From positions 89,014,110 to 89,078,109 of the forward strand of contig NC_092872.1 in assembly GCF_028372415.1 (NCBI RefSeq): a DNA stretch of 64,000 bases, read 5' to 3'. A program made the position numbers and the translations under genes. Numbering within the stretch: position 1 is the stretch's first letter; every line of letters starts with the position of its first letter. Positions 31,581 to 43,814 of this stretch are shown here, in pieces. The stretch is from Notamacropus eugenii (taxonomy: Eukaryota; Chordata; Mammalia; Diprotodontia; Macropodidae). The notes under the pieces are model-generated. The model saw only the letters and a list, made by a program, of their open reading frames with translations, was not told where the DNA came from and searched no databases.

Positions 31581-33235
31581 TAATATTGAATTCTAGCCCA
31601 ATATACAACCATATACTGTCCCTATATATTAGTTTCCAAGTAATTTTTGTTCTATGTCTCCACAGCCCTTTATTGAGTATATTTTTCTCTCATTGTGATC
31701 TGAAAAGGATGCATTAAATATTTCTGCTTTTCTACATTTGATTGTGGGATTTTGATGCTCTAACATAAGATCATTTTTTGTGAAGGTGCCACATACAGCT
31801 GAGAAAAGGGTATATACTACCTTCTATTTTCAGTAAATTTTCTTCAGAAGTCTATCATATCTAATTTTTTTGAAAATTATTTTCATCTCCTTACCTTCTT
31901 TCTTGTTTTAATTCATCTAGTTCTGAGAAGGAAAAGTTGAAGTCCCCTAGTAGTATAGTTTTCTTGTCTATTTCCTCCTGTAATCATACAATTTCTTCTA
32001 TATGTTTAATATTGATATTACTTAATTGTTTATGGTACCTTTTATCTAAATATAGTTTCCCAGATTATCTTTTAAAATTAGATCTATATTTGCTTTTGCT
32101 TTGAGATTATCATTTTCTACTTTTATAATACTAGTGACTCTCTTTTCATCATTTTTCTGGTTCCCTCTCTTTTCCCAGTTTTCCTCTCTCTCTCTTTTAC
32201 TTACCTTTTTTAAAATTTGAGCTCTTCCAGGAATTGTTTTTCAACTTGTATCCAATTCACATTTTTCTTTGAGATTTTGCATGTAGCTGCTGTGCTTCAG
32301 TCATCTTCTTCTCGTTTTGTGTCTTGATCTTCCCTGTCTCCATAATTACTTTCTATGGTCAGGTTCTTGTTATTTGCTCATTTTTTCCAGATGACATCTT
32401 GACTTTTAACTTTATGTTAAAGTTGGGTTCTGATCCCAGAATGGAGAGAACACTGTCCCAAGCTTTAAGTTGCTGGGTTTTTGTTTGTTTGTTTGTTTAT
32501 GTGTTTGGGGGATCTGAAAGTTTTTAGTTCTTCCAAAGTGGTATGATCCAAGGAGATCACTGATCTAAGGAGTGGTAACTGCTGTCCTAGACTGTGCTCT
32601 GGACTGAGAGCTCCCACAAGCACTCCTCCATGCCCTTGTTCCCATATGGGCCTGAGTGTTATTGCTCTTTCTGATCCTATAAATGCAACTCAAGAAAGGA
32701 ACAGTCTTGCTCTTAGCCTGGGACCTGAGACAAATCTCCTTCCAACTCTACCGTGAGAAACCACAAGCACTCCTCGCATTCCTGGAATTTGCTACCCTGG
32801 ATCCACAAATGTCAGTGAGATAGTGTTCTCTTTTTGCCCTGGGACCCAGAACTGTGTAAGGGCAATAAAACAATGTCCTTTGTCCATTGCTAGCAAAGGG
32901 TTTCCTGCAATCTCTATCTGACCACTTATCTAACATACCCCCACCCCCATCAGTCTGTGTGCTGAGAGCTCCTGAAGATACTGTACTGCTGATGTAGGCT
33001 CCCATAAGGCCTGGCCAGCACTGTGCTCCTGGGGTCCACTACTACCAGAGTAAGACAGACCATTCCTACTGACCTCCTAAGTTGTCATGGGCTGGGAAAT
33101 TGTTTCACCCTGATTTTTCGTTGTTTATGCTGCCCCTGAATTCAATTTTAGGTATTATTTTAAAGGTGTTTGGAGGGCACTTTGGGAGAGTTCAAGTGAG
33201 TTCCTGTTACTCTAACATCTTGGCTCTGTCCTTTC

Positions 33236-33689
33236 CTTTACTCTACATGTTTGAATGAGTGAATACTTGAAAACTATTCTTTCAATATTTCTACCACTTT
33301 AACTTTTCTTTATTTGAGGGTTAATTCATATGTAATGTGTTCCATAAAGTTTTTTGGACACTTATCCAGTTGAAAAAGACTTCTTTCTCCTCATATTTTA
33401 GAGGATTTAATCTATCCTCTCTTTTTTGTCCTTACCAAATTCCACCTCATATAATGTTTATTTCTATATGTGTTTTATCCTTGCTTTACAATATCCTTCC
33501 CTAATTCTTGTGATTATAAGGCCTGATGGTAAAGATGGTAAAGATCATGCTATTTTTCATCTTTATACTCCAAAGCAACTAGTACAGAAACTGGTCCACA
33601 GCATCTACTTCAAAAGTGTTGAATTTGTTCAACTGAATTTCTAGCTTTACAATTTTGCCAAAAGCTGGGTGTTATTGCCCTTCTCTTTT
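33236..33689. other. No gene seen
   Basis: AT-rich sequence next to the 5' end of the minus-strand L1. Nothing recognised. Confidence 0.4.
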
Positions 33690-34080
33690 CCCTCAAACCA
33701 GCAATCAGTCATTAAACAACTACTGTGTGTAAGACAGTTCTAAGCAATGTAGATACAAAGAAATCCAAAAGATGGTCCTTACTCTCAAGGAGATCAGTCT
33801 AACAGGGGAGAAAACATGCAAGCCCCTATGTACATATCTGTGTGTGTATACATGCACACACCTACACATACATGCACACATATTATGTGTGCATATATGT
33901 ATTTTTAGACACACATACACACATATATGTTTAGACACACACATAATTAGAGACAATCACAGAGGGAAGTCACTAGCATTCCAAAATAGAAAGATAACCC
34001 TGAATTAGAGGAGTAGCCTAGCATGGACAGAGATACTAAGTTTAGAAAAAAATATGGGATTTTAATGAAAATTTTGAGCA
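33690..34080. repeat. LINE-like remnant with a CA/TA microsatellite
   Basis: Shares with 28306 and 52720 a phrase set (actactgtgtgtaagacagt, gtccttactctcaaggagat, agtctaacaggggagaaaac, acaatcacagagggaagtca). A (CA)n/(TA)n tract lies at 33835-33945. I take it for an L2/CR1-group fossil. Confidence 0.45.
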
Positions 34081-34984
34081 ATGAACTTCCAAATTCTAAT
34101 TCACTCCTCTCCCCCACCAAATGACAAGAGAACAGAAATGGAAGACATGAAGAACTATGCAACACTCCAATTGTTCAAAATTTTTTTCAAACATGCACAT
34201 TCTATGCACAGAAAAAAAATCCATTAAATCCATGTTGGTACCTGTTCCAGGAGTATATACTTCTGTAGCACATAATTCTGCAAACGGCAAAAGGTTTGCA
34301 CAAAAGCAGAACAATTCGTTTAGCCAGCAGTGATTCACAGATACGTACACTGAATTGTTTGGAGACTTGACTAGAAGGAACGATGGAAATAATTCTCCTG
34401 AAATGAGAAGAATCAGCAAAACATTTGGGAAAAATGAAATGAAAGAATAGAGCAAATGAAACAGGAGAAAAATTGCGGAAAATGTGCTGATTTCTTCTAA
34501 TTCATGCAGCTTTGGTAGTTTGGGGAAAATGGATTTCTAATGATGTTTTTAAAGAACGGTTCTTATTTAGTGAGGCTAATGCAATTCCTGCTGCTTTCTC
34601 AGTTTGTGCCTTGAGTAACTGAATTGAAGAAGAAGAGTTTTTGCTCCTGCTGGAGTGACAATCTTCCTAGTTAGCAAGAGCTGGAAGAATCCTTAGCTGA
34701 AAGCACTGGTACTTAGAAATGAGGAGTCTCATCTTTCTTCTTGTTCCCCCAGTGGAAAAAGGGACTAAATATTACTTTCCCATGTCTAGGCAATGTAAGG
34801 GTCTTTCTGGTGAGAATTGCAGAATGCAAAATGATCCTCATTTTCAGACATAGCATCCCTGCTGATTCAACAGAATTTGTTCCAGAATTCAAGTTAAAAG
34901 TCCCCAGTAGAATGTAGTCTCCTTGATGATGGTGGTTGTTTTATATGTTTCCCTTCCACAGGCTGAATACTCAGGAGACAATAG
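34081..34984. other. Unique sequence, no gene
   Basis: No repeat is evident in 34160-34720. The 119-codon minus frame at 34096-34455 is hydrophobic but matches no family I know and is probably chance. Confidence 0.4.
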
Positions 34985-35110
34985 GTAACATAATTTTATA
35001 TTTAGAATAGGAAGGGACGTCTTAGGCCATTTAATTTAACACTTCATTTTACAGATAAGGAACTTAAGAATAAAAGAGGCAAAGGGACTTTCTTTTGTCT
35101 CTGTTTTTAA
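34985..35110 (-). repeat. SINE fragment (MIR type)
   Basis: Antisense: tttagaataggaagggacgt, cttaggccatttaatttaac, ttacagataaggaacttaag. Confidence 0.6.
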
Positions 35111-36050
35111 AGCATATTGCACATAACAGGCATTTTATGAATGATTATTGCTGAAATAACTGAAATTCTGAAAAAAATTCAAGTTCCAGAAAACAAAGAC
35201 TGGGAAGGAGGGGAAATAAGAAGAATATGGAAGAGTGGACAATGAAAAAAAGGTTTTGATACCATTTCTCATCACCTAAACCCCTGTCAAACAAACTCTA
35301 TCACACTACTAAAGATGAACAGAAAAGTAATTGTCTAAATTTATTCAGAAAGTGGAGTCTTAAAAATATAATTAATGGAAATCTCCCATATGGCTTCAGA
35401 CTTTCAATTTTCTCCAATCTGAATATGAAATCTTGCATGGTTTATAATTACGAAAGAGACTTCCTTGGAACTATAATTATGCACACAGCATTTTTTTTTC
35501 TGTATCTCTACTTTGAGGTACAGTATTTCCAAAGCACACTTGTCAAATCTGATTTTCCTTTTAATGAAGTCATGCTGACTGACTTCCCCAATTTGCATGT
35601 CTCTGAGTCATGGGAAGAAAGACAGGTGCCACTCTCTGGATGCTAGATGACACTTCTAGGCAGATATGTTTGTAGTGGACATCTAGGAAATGAGACTGAT
35701 GAATGACATCTAGGAAATGAGAATGAGGAATGACTGGGCATTGTAATTATGGGTTTGGTGTCCAAGGTCATTGGCAAGAGACAGGAAGTCAAAGGTCCTT
35801 CCTTCAGTAAATAAAATCTGATCATTCTGATTTAAAGACACCTCAACACTCCTTCAAACATTTACATGATTGCTCTTTATTGAATCATGGAAATGAATTT
35901 CTTCTGCTTGAGTTGCTAGGTGAGTCATCAAGGTGTAATAATACAGGCCACTGCAAAATGTGACAAAAGTTAGAGTCCACCAATTGTCTACATTTCAGTT
36001 TCTCCAGCAACCAGTAGCATGTAATAAATGGATCATAGAATTCATGACAA
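35111..36050. other. No gene; small tandem duplication
   Basis: Mostly unique. A 27-bp unit (gacatctaggaaatgaga...) is repeated in tandem at 35678-35704 and 35705-35731 with two differences. Confidence 0.5.
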
Positions 36051-36846
36051 TTTGGGACAGAGCCAAGATGACAGAGTAGAAGCATGAACTTTCTTGAGCT
36101 ATCCCCCCAAAATCCCTTAAAACACCTGTATAAATGACTCTAAACAAATAATAGAGCAACAGAAGCCACAAAATGACAGAGCGATACAAATTTCCAGCCC
36201 AAGATAACCTGGAAGGCAGACAATAAAGATCTATTGCAAGTGACTCAGGGCAATAGCCTAAGCACAGCCCAGCATGAGCTGCGCCAGCTGTTACCAGCAC
36301 AGCCAGGATTGTAGCAGGCTTCAGGGTGCTGAATTATAGGCAGCTGCTGTAGTTTCCAGATTTCTCAACCACAAATGCCAAAGACAGCTTCAAAACTCAA
36401 TGAGAAAGCTATCTAACCTGGCTGAAAGGAGAAAGTGGTCCAGCCTCAGTCCCAGTCACAGAAGTGGCTGCTGTGACAGGGGCCACTTCTGGAGCTCCCA
36501 GCCTACATATAGTGGGTGAATAGAGTGGCTGACTTGGGTCTCAGTCTTGAGTGAAAGTCCTGGGGTGAGGAGGAGCACTGTCATGGTGGAGCTGGTGGCA
36601 AATGTGGAGAGGGAATCCTACTTGCAGTTCCAGGGAAGAAAAGAATGCTAGTGCTTGCTCACAGACTGGAGTGCAGGCCAGTAGAGGAGTAAACACTTCT
36701 CCATTGATTATTCAATCTTGGAGGAATTGAGAACTTACAGGTCCCTAGAGATATCTCTGAAAACAGCTGCACAAAATCTCTGAAACCTGAGGAAGTATAA
36801 CTTCCACTTGACAAAGGACTCAAAAGTCAAATAATTGGCTGAGGAA

Positions 36847-37935
36847 ATGCCCAAAAGGGGGAAAAAATAAGACTATAGAAGGTTATTTTCTTGGTAAAAA
36901 GGTATTTTCTTCCATTCCTTTGGATGAGGAAGAAAAATACATATGAGCAGAGGAAGAACAAAGTGTGCAACCTGAGAAAGACAGCAAGGCCAAGTCTCCA
37001 AAAAAATATGAAATAGTCCCAGGCATGGAAGAGCTTAAAAAGGATTTTGAAAATTAGGTAAAAGGGGTGGAGGAAAAAAATGGGAAGAGAAATGAAGGTG
37101 ATCCATGAAAATCATGGAAAACAAGTCAATAGCTTACTAAAGGAGATCCCAAAAATGCTGAGGAAAATAACACCTTTAAGAATAGATTAACCCAAATGGC
37201 AAAAGAGGTCCAAAAAGCCAAAGAGGAAAAGAATGCCTTAAAAAACAGAATTGACCAAATGAAAAGGAGTTCCAAAAGCTCACTGAAGAGAATAGTACTT
37301 TAAAAATTAGAACGGAGCAGATGAAAGCCAACGACTTTATGAGAAACCAAGATTATTATAAAACTAAACCAAAAGAATGAAAAAATAGAAGACAATGTGA
37401 AATATCTCACTGGAAAAACAACAGACCTGGAAAATAGATCCAGTAGAGAAAATTTAAAAATTATTAGTCTTTCTGAAAACCATGATCAAAAAAAGCCTAG
37501 ATATCATCTTCCAAGAAATTATCAAGGAAAACTGTCCTGATATTCTAGAACTGGAGAGTAAAGTCTTTCCTGAAAGAGACCCCAAAAGGAAAACTCCTAG
37601 GAATATTGTAGCCAAATTCCAGAATTTCCAGGTCAAGGAAAAAATATGACAAAACATCCAGAAAAAGCAATTCAAGTATTGTTGAAATACAATCATGATA
37701 ACACAGATTATAGTAGCTTCTACACTAAGGGACTGAAGGGCTTGGAATATGATATTCCAGAGGTTAAAAGGGATAAGATTAAAACCAAGAATTGCCTACC
37801 CAGCAAAATTGAGTGTTAAACTTCAGGGGAAAGAATGGAATTTCAATGAAATATAGTACTTTCAAGCATTTCTGTTGAAAGACCAGAGCTGAATAGAAAA
37901 TATGACTTTCAAATACTAGAATCAAGTGAAATAGG
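36847..37935 (+). pseudogene. Broken ORF1 of element 3
   Basis: The ATG matches the family start (atgcccaaaagggggaaa), followed at once by a frameshift or stop. Coiled-coil, RRM (gacctggaaaatagatccag, aatttaaaaattattagtct) and C-terminal segments are recognisable in alternating frames. The block between the gagggcaaaataaat part and the ERDPKR-type part is shortened. Confidence 0.75.
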
Positions 37936-38059
37936 AAAAGGCAAACAGGAAAAAGAAGCCATAAAAAACTCACTAATATTGAACTGTTTACATTTCTACA
38001 TGGAAAGATGATATTTATAACTCGTGAGAACATTTTCAGTATTAGGGTAATTAGAAGGA

Positions 38060-38355
38060 ATGCATATATGAACATGTACATATATGAATATATACATAAA
38101 TGCATATGCACACATATATACACACATAGATACAAGTAGATGTGTATGCATACAAATATCTTTGTCTATATCATATTTATGTAGGCATGTATATTTCTAT
38201 GGATGTATTATGTAAATACATATATACATTCATACATATATACATGTACATATGTGTGTATATGTATGTGTGTATGTGTACACATATAAGTATACTTATA
38301 CATATGCATATACCTATACACATACACATATATACATACACACACATACATGCAT
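38060..38355. repeat. (TA/CA/TG) microsatellite cluster in element 3
   Basis: About 300 bp of catatata, tacaca and tgtgta blocks at the same 3' UTR position where other copies carry (CA)n or (GA)n. Confidence 0.9.
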
Positions 38356-39208
38356 ACATAGACAGAGGGCACAGGGCACAGGGTGAGCTGAATATAAAGG
38401 GAAAATACCTAAAAAATAAAATTTACTGTTGAGTGAAATGTACTACGTGAAAGAGAAAGGGAGAGGTAGAATGGAGCAAATCATATTACATAAAAGAGGC
38501 AAGAAAGAGCTTTTACAATGAAGGGGGAAAGGAGGGAGATAAAAGGATAAAAGGGATTAAGTGAGCCTTACTCTCTTGAAATTTGGCTTAAAGAGGGAAT
38601 AAAACACACTCACTTGTGGATGTAAATCTATTGTACCCTGCTGAAAGGCAGGGGGTAAGGAAATAGGAGAGGGAAGATAATAGAAGGGACAGCAAATTGG
38701 GGAAAGGGATAATGAGAAGCAAAAACTACTGTGGGGGACAGGTCAAAGGAGAGAATGGAATAAATGGAGGGCTTGACAGGACAGAGGGAAATATGGTTAG
38801 TCTTTCACAACATAATAGTTAAGGAAGTGTTTTGCATGGCTACACGTTTAATCTATATCTGATTTGTTATTTTCTCAGTAAGTGTGTGGGGAAGGAGGAA
38901 GGGAGACAATACGGAATCCGAAATTTTAAAAATGAATGTTTAAAAAAATTTTGTGCATACAACTGGGAAATAAGATGTACAGGCAATGGGTTATAGAAAT
39001 CTATTTTGTGGTACAGGAAAATAGAGGACAATGGGACAGAAGAAGGGTGGTGATAGAAGGAAGCACAGACCGGGAGAAGTGTGAATGGGGTGCATGCTGT
39101 CCTGGAGTGGAGGGTGGAGAGAGACAGGGAGAAAATTTGGAATTCAAATTCTTGTGAAAGTGAAAGTTGAAAACTGAAAAACAAAATAAATTATATATTT
39201 TAAAAATG

Positions 39209-39310
39209 AATCCATGAAAGGAACCTTAGAGAACACTGTGTCTAACTCTTCATTTAAAAAATAAGGCAACTAATGCCCCAATTGGTAGTTAAGTATTAGA
39301 CTTCCAACTG
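39209..39310 (-). repeat. SINE fragment (MIR type)
   Basis: Antisense: gaaaggaaccttagagaaca, tctaactcttcatttaaaaa, gcaactaatgccccaattgg. Element 3 may have landed in it. Confidence 0.6.
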
Positions 39311-39399
39311 ACTTCCTCTGATTCTACATCTAAAACATCAGATTCTACGTCTGAAATTTGATATTGTGCTGTTTAATGCAAGAAAGTGTTGCAGAACAA

Positions 39400-39515
39400 G
39401 CTCCTCTTCAGAAAGAGAGCAGAACTGTTTCATTTTACTCTTCATATTCCCTTTGCCTAGAACAGTGGGTAGCATCTTCTAGTTACTTAATAAATGTTTG
39501 TTAACTGATTCTTGA
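39400..39515 (+). repeat. L2 LINE 3' end
   Basis: Tail phrases gaacagtgggtagcatcttc and taataaatgtttgttaactg. Confidence 0.6.
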
Positions 39516-39559
39516 AGTAATATGATAGTATTTTAAGTTTAATAAATGAATTACATATT

Positions 39560-39605
39560 GAGTTGTTGCTGTTTGTTCATTGTTTCTGAAGAGGACCAAT
39601 ATATT
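39560..39605 (+). repeat. 5' stub of the 14226-type SINE
   Basis: gttgttgctgtttgttcatt followed by tctgaagaggaccaat matches the start of the copies at 14226 and 61970. Confidence 0.5.
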
Positions 39606-39937
39606 ATAAATTACACATCTATTTTCTTAACAAATTTCTAGTCATTGCAATTTTGTAACCAGATATAAAACTAGCCACCCAAACTTATTATTTACTCAAG
39701 TAACTATAATAATAGATGCATGAAGAAAGACAACTGTTTTCAGCAATTGCAAGGGGGGTATTTAACTTCTGATATTATGTCAAACAGTAACCGTGATGTC
39801 AATATCACCATACTTTACTTTGATTTTTATCAATGCTACTCCTCCTTCTAAAATCATCTAAAACAAATTTTGTAATGTTGATTTTTAAATCTAATTAAAT
39901 ATTGCTTCAATAAAATCTGCATTCAATGATTAATTAT
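39606..39937. other. No gene seen
   Basis: AT-rich unique sequence. Confidence 0.4.
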
Positions 39938-39964
39938 ATTCCTTAAAGGGAAAAGTTTCATATC

Positions 39965-40657
39965 TTTTAAATTTAATTAATCTATTTAATTTTAGTTTTC
40001 AACATTAGTTTCTGCAAGATTTTGAGTTCCAAATTTACTCCCCAACTCTCCCCTCTCCCCACCCCAAGACAGCATGCATTCTGATTACCCTTCCCCTCAA
40101 TCTGCCCTCCCTTCTATCCCACCCCTCCCTTTCTTTATCCTCATCTTCCCTCTTTTCTTGTAGGGCAAGATAGATTTCTATACTCCGTTACCTCTATTTC
40201 TTATTTCCCAGTTGCATTCAAATACAGTTCTCAACATTCCTTCCTAAAACTTTGAATTCCAACTTCTCTCCCTTACTCCCTCTTATCCCCACTGAGAAGT
40301 CAAGTAATTCAGTATAGGCCATACATGTGTAGTCATGTAAAAGACTTCCATGACAGTCATATTGTGAAAAACTAACTATATTTTCCTTCACTCTATCCTA
40401 CCTCCATTTATTCTATTCTCCCTTTTGACTTTGTCCCTCCCCAAAAGTGTTTACTTCTAATTGCTCCCTCCTCCCACTTGCCCCCCTTCTATCACCACCC
40501 CAGACTCCACTTATCTTCTTCTCCCTTACTCTCCTGTAGTGTAACATAGATTTTCATACCACATTGAGTGTGCATGCTGTTCCCTGCTTAAGCCAAATGT
40601 GATGAGAGTAAGCTTCACTTTTTCCTTCTCACCTCCCCACCCTTTTTCCCCTCCACT
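39965..40657 (-). mobile_element. ORF1-only element 5, 3' part (separated from the rest by element 4)
   Basis: Antisense 3' UTR and tail of the family: T-rich tail at the left, ttttcaacattagtttctgc, gcaagatagatttctatact, cttatttcccagttgcattc, ttccatgacagtcatattgt. It breaks off at gaaaaagctttt (40658), exactly where the remaining 5' part resumes at 43489. Confidence 0.8.
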
Positions 40658-40674
40658 GAAAAAGCTTTTCCTTG
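40658..40674. other. Left target-site duplication of element 4
   Basis: gaaaaagcttttccttg, repeated at 43489-43505 with one C/T difference. Confidence 0.85.
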
Positions 40675-41318
40675 GGCATAGTCCAAGATGCACATTCCTT
40701 AGCTATTCTCCCACAGTCCATAAAATACTGGTAAAGAATGACTCTCAACAAATTCTGTGGCAACAGAATGAAGCAATGAAGGATATTTCCAGCCCAGGGT
40801 GACCTGGAAGGCCAATGGGAAAGGTCTGTTGCACCAGATGACATGGAGCAGAGCAAAACCAGCCTTGGCCGTATGGCATCTGGAGGAACAGGGCCAGAAC
40901 AGGCCTCAGGGGCACAATCCCCAGCAGTAGCAGTAGTTTGCAAATCCCTGATCCTACTAATACCAAATGCAGCTTCAAAGGTCAGTGAGAAAGCTTTTCT
41001 ACCTTGATGAGAAGGGAACAGGGACCTCCCCTAGATCTGGCCCCAGGCAGTGGTGGTGGCAGCAGCCAGCTTCCATTGTTGGAGCCCTCAGCTTAAAGTC
41101 CTTGAGGGAATTGAGCAGCTGATCTGAATCTCAGCCCTGAGTGGCAGCCCTGCCCCCTAAAGCTCCTGAGGGAATTGAGCAGCTGATCATCATTTCAACT
41201 GCAAGTCTGACTCCTGTCCCTTGATTGTGCCACCTTGGAGGAACTGAGAACTTACAGGTCCCCAAAGTATACCTTACTCTTGACAAGGGACCCAAAAGTC
41301 AATTAACTGGTTGGGAAA

Positions 41319-42405
41319 ATGCCCAAGAAAGGGGGGAAAAAGAGTATAGAATGTCACTTTCTTAGTGAACAGGTATTTTCTCCCATCGTTTTGGAAGAGG
41401 AAGAACAATGCTAACCATCAGAAGAAGACATAAAATTCAAGACTTCTGCTTCTCAAACATCCAAAATAAATATGCAATGGGCTCAGGCTATAGAAGACCT
41501 CAAAAAGGGTTTTGAAAATCAAGTAAAAGAGGTGGAGGAAAAATTGGGAAGAGAAATGAGAGCAACGCAAGAAAATGATGAAAAGTAAGTCAAAAGCTTG
41601 TTAAACGAGACCCAAAAAAAATGCAGAAGAAAATAACACCATAAAAAGTAGAATAACTCAATTGACAAAAGAGGTCCAAAAAGCCAACGAGGGGAAGAAT
41701 GCTTTAAAAAGCAGAATTAGCCAATAGAAAAGGAGGTTCAAAAGCTCACTGAAGAAAACAGTTCTTTAAAAATTAGAGTGGAGCAGATAGAAGCTAATGA
41801 TTTTATAAGAAACCAAGAAATGACAAAACCAAACCAAAAGAATGAAAAAATATGAAATATAATGTAAAATATATCATTGGAAAAATAACTGACCTGGAAA
41901 ATAGATCCAGGACAGACAATTTGAAAATTGTGATAAAAAAGCCTAGACATCATCTTTCATAAAATTATCAAGGAAAATTGCCCCAATATTTTAGAACCAG
42001 ACTTCAAAATAAATATTGAAAGATTCCATCGATCACCTCCTGAAAGAGATCTGAAAAGAGAAACTCCTAGGAATATTGTAGACAAGTTTTAGAATTCCCA
42101 GATCAAGGAGAAAATATTGCAAGCAGCTAGAAAGAAACAATTCCAGTATTGTGGAAATACAATCAGGATAGCACAAGATCTAGCACCTTCTACATTAAGG
42201 TATTGAAGAGCTTGGAACATGATATTCCAGAAGTCAAAGAAACTAGGATTAAAACCAAGAATCATCTACCCAGCAAAACTGAGTATAATATTTTATGGGA
42301 AAAAATTACATTCAATTAAATAGAGGACTTTCAAGCATTATTGATGAAAAACTGGAGCTGAAAAGAAAATTTGACTTTAAAACATAGGAATCAAGAGAAG
42401 CATGA
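41319..42405 (+). pseudogene. Broken ORF1 of element 4
   Basis: The ATG is at the family position and the TGA falls in gaagcatga. Coiled-coil and RRM/C-terminal blocks are recognisable (gaaactcctaggaatattgt, accaagaatcatctacccag), but frameshifts and stops break the frame from the first 20 codons on. Confidence 0.8.
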
Positions 42406-42533
42406 AAAGGGAAGCAGGAAATAGAAATCACAAGGGGCTTACTAAAGTTGAACTGTTTACATTCCTACCTGGAAAGATAATATTTGTAACTCTTGAAACT
42501 GTTCTCAGTTTTTGGATAGTTGGAGGGATTATA

Positions 42534-42568
42534 CACAGACACACACATAGATAGATAGACAGACAGAC

Positions 42569-42611
<43 letters not shown>

Positions 42612-42613
42612 GA

Positions 42614-42682
<69 letters not shown>
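42534..42682. repeat. (CA)n-(GATA/GACA)n-(GA)n compound microsatellite in element 4
   Basis: A short cacaca block, then gatagatagacagacagac, then about 50 GA units with a few interruptions. Confidence 0.95.
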
Positions 42683-42684
<2 letters not shown>

Positions 42685-43488
42685 TGTACAGGGATGAAAG
42701 AGGAATATATTGGGAGTAGAAAGGGAGAAATGGAATGGGGTAAGTTATCTCTCATAAAAGAGGCAAGGAAAAGCTTTTACAATGGAGGGGAAAAGGAGGG
42801 GAGGTGAGGGGGAAAGAGTGAACCTTACTCTCATCACATTTGCCTCAAGGAAGGAATAACATGAATACTCAATTTGGTATGAAAACCTATCTTACACTGA
42901 AAGAAATTAGGGGAAAAGGGGATAAGCAGGGTGTGGGGGGATGATGGAAGGGAGGGCAAATGGGAGAAGGGAGCAATTAGAAGCAAACACCCTTGGGATG
43001 GGACAAGGTCAAAAGAGAGAATAGAATAAATGGGGGAAAGGATAGGATGGAGGTAAATATAGTTAGTCTTACACAGCAAGGTTATTATGGAAGTCATTTG
43101 CAAAACTACACATGTATAGCCTATATTAAATTGCTTGCTGTCTCAGTGGGGATGGGTGGGGAGGGAGGAAGGAAGAGAAGTCGGAACTCAAAGTGTTAGG
43201 AATAAATGTTGAAAATTGTTTTGGCATACAGCTGGGAAATAAGAAATACAGGTAATGGGGTATAGAAATTTATTTTGCCCTACAGGACAAGAGAGAAGAT
43301 GGGGATAAGAGAAGAGAGGGGTGTTAGAAGGGAGGGCAGATTGCTGGAAGGGGTAATCAGAAATCAAGGCATTTTGGAGTGGGGGAAGGAGAGAGACAGG
43401 GAGAAAGTTTGTAACTCAAAATTTTGTTGAAATGAATGTCGAAAACACAAAATAAATAAATAAATAAATAATAAAAGGGAAAAAAAGA

Positions 43489-43505
43489 GAAAAAGCTTTT
43501 TCTTG
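43489..43505. other. Right target-site duplication of element 4
   Basis: gaaaaagctttttcttg, matching 40658-40674 at 16 of 17 positions. Confidence 0.85.
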
Positions 43506-43631
43506 CCTCTTCTATGAGAGATAATTTGCCCCATTCCATTTCCCCCTTTCTCCTCCCAATGCATTCCTCTCTCACCACTTAATTTTATTTTTATAGATAT
43601 CATCCCTTCCTATTCAACTTACCCTGTGCCC

Positions 43632-43632
<1 letters not shown>

Positions 43633-43662
<30 letters not shown>

Positions 43663-43690
43663 TGTATGTATGTATGTATGTATGTATATA
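43633..43690. repeat. (TATG)n microsatellite in element 5
   Basis: About 13 perfect tatg units at the family's 3' UTR simple-repeat position. Confidence 0.95.
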
Positions 43691-43814
43691 ATCCTTCCAA
43701 GTACCGAAATACTGAGAAAAGTTTTAAGAGTTCCAAATATTTTATTTCCATGTAGGAATGCAAACAGTTCAACTTTAGTAATTCTCTTATGACTTTTCTT
43801 TCCTGTTTACGTTT

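Larger units (their letters stand above)
28650..33235 (-). mobile_element. Decayed L1 mosaic
   Basis: On the minus strand the 5' end is at 33235 (ggacagagccaagatgttag, the L1/HAL1 opening). The 5' UTR covers about 32470-33235, with an ORF1 remnant near 32060-32420 and an ORF2 endonuclease remnant at 31590-32060, where the translation shows a GDFN-like block and FSDHNE. A second, different endonuclease remnant lies at 30430-31100, and decayed RT sequence at 28650-29180 and 29800-30340. Stops and frameshifts occur throughout. It is interrupted by an LTR-like piece (29180-29766) and an L2 piece (31140-31580), so it is probably two or more L1 copies that merged through deletions. Confidence 0.7.
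36051..39208 (+). mobile_element. ORF1-only L1-derived element 3
   Basis: Opens gggacagagccaagatgaca, then a 5' UTR, broken ORF1 (36847-37935) and the family 3' UTR with a large microsatellite (38060-38355), ending in an A/T-rich tail. No ORF2. The flanks gaattcatga (left) and gaatccatga (right) may be a diverged target-site duplication. Old, with many frameshifts. Confidence 0.85.
40675..43488 (+). mobile_element. ORF1-only L1-derived element 4, nested in element 5
   Basis: Starts ggcatagtccaagatgcac, a version of the family opening with a small deletion. It has a broken ORF1 (41319-42405) and the family 3' UTR with a long (GA)n tract, and ends with an AATAAATAAATAAATAAAT-type tail. No ORF2. 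The 17-bp flanking duplication lies in the 3' UTR of the opposite-strand element 5, so element 4 is the younger insertion. Confidence 0.88.

Noticed and set aside
33720-34008. Cys/His-rich short frames on both strands
   Set aside because: Translation of a CA/TG/TA microsatellite. The periodic Cys and His are not a zinc-finger pattern.
34096-34455. A 119-codon hydrophobic minus frame
   Set aside because: No recognisable family, AT-rich codons, and several Cys/Phe-rich stretches typical of random antisense sequence.
37779-38432. Membrane-like short frames
   Set aside because: Translation of the TA/CA microsatellite and 3' UTR of element 3.
42465-42755. Minus frame with a long SLSL repeat
   Set aside because: It is only the translated (GA)n microsatellite of element 4. 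The same applies to 61599-61833.
39965-43488. Twin-priming inversion to explain opposite orientations at 40.66 kb
   Set aside because: The plus-strand element has its own complete 5' and 3' ends and a 17-bp duplication, so nested insertion explains it better.
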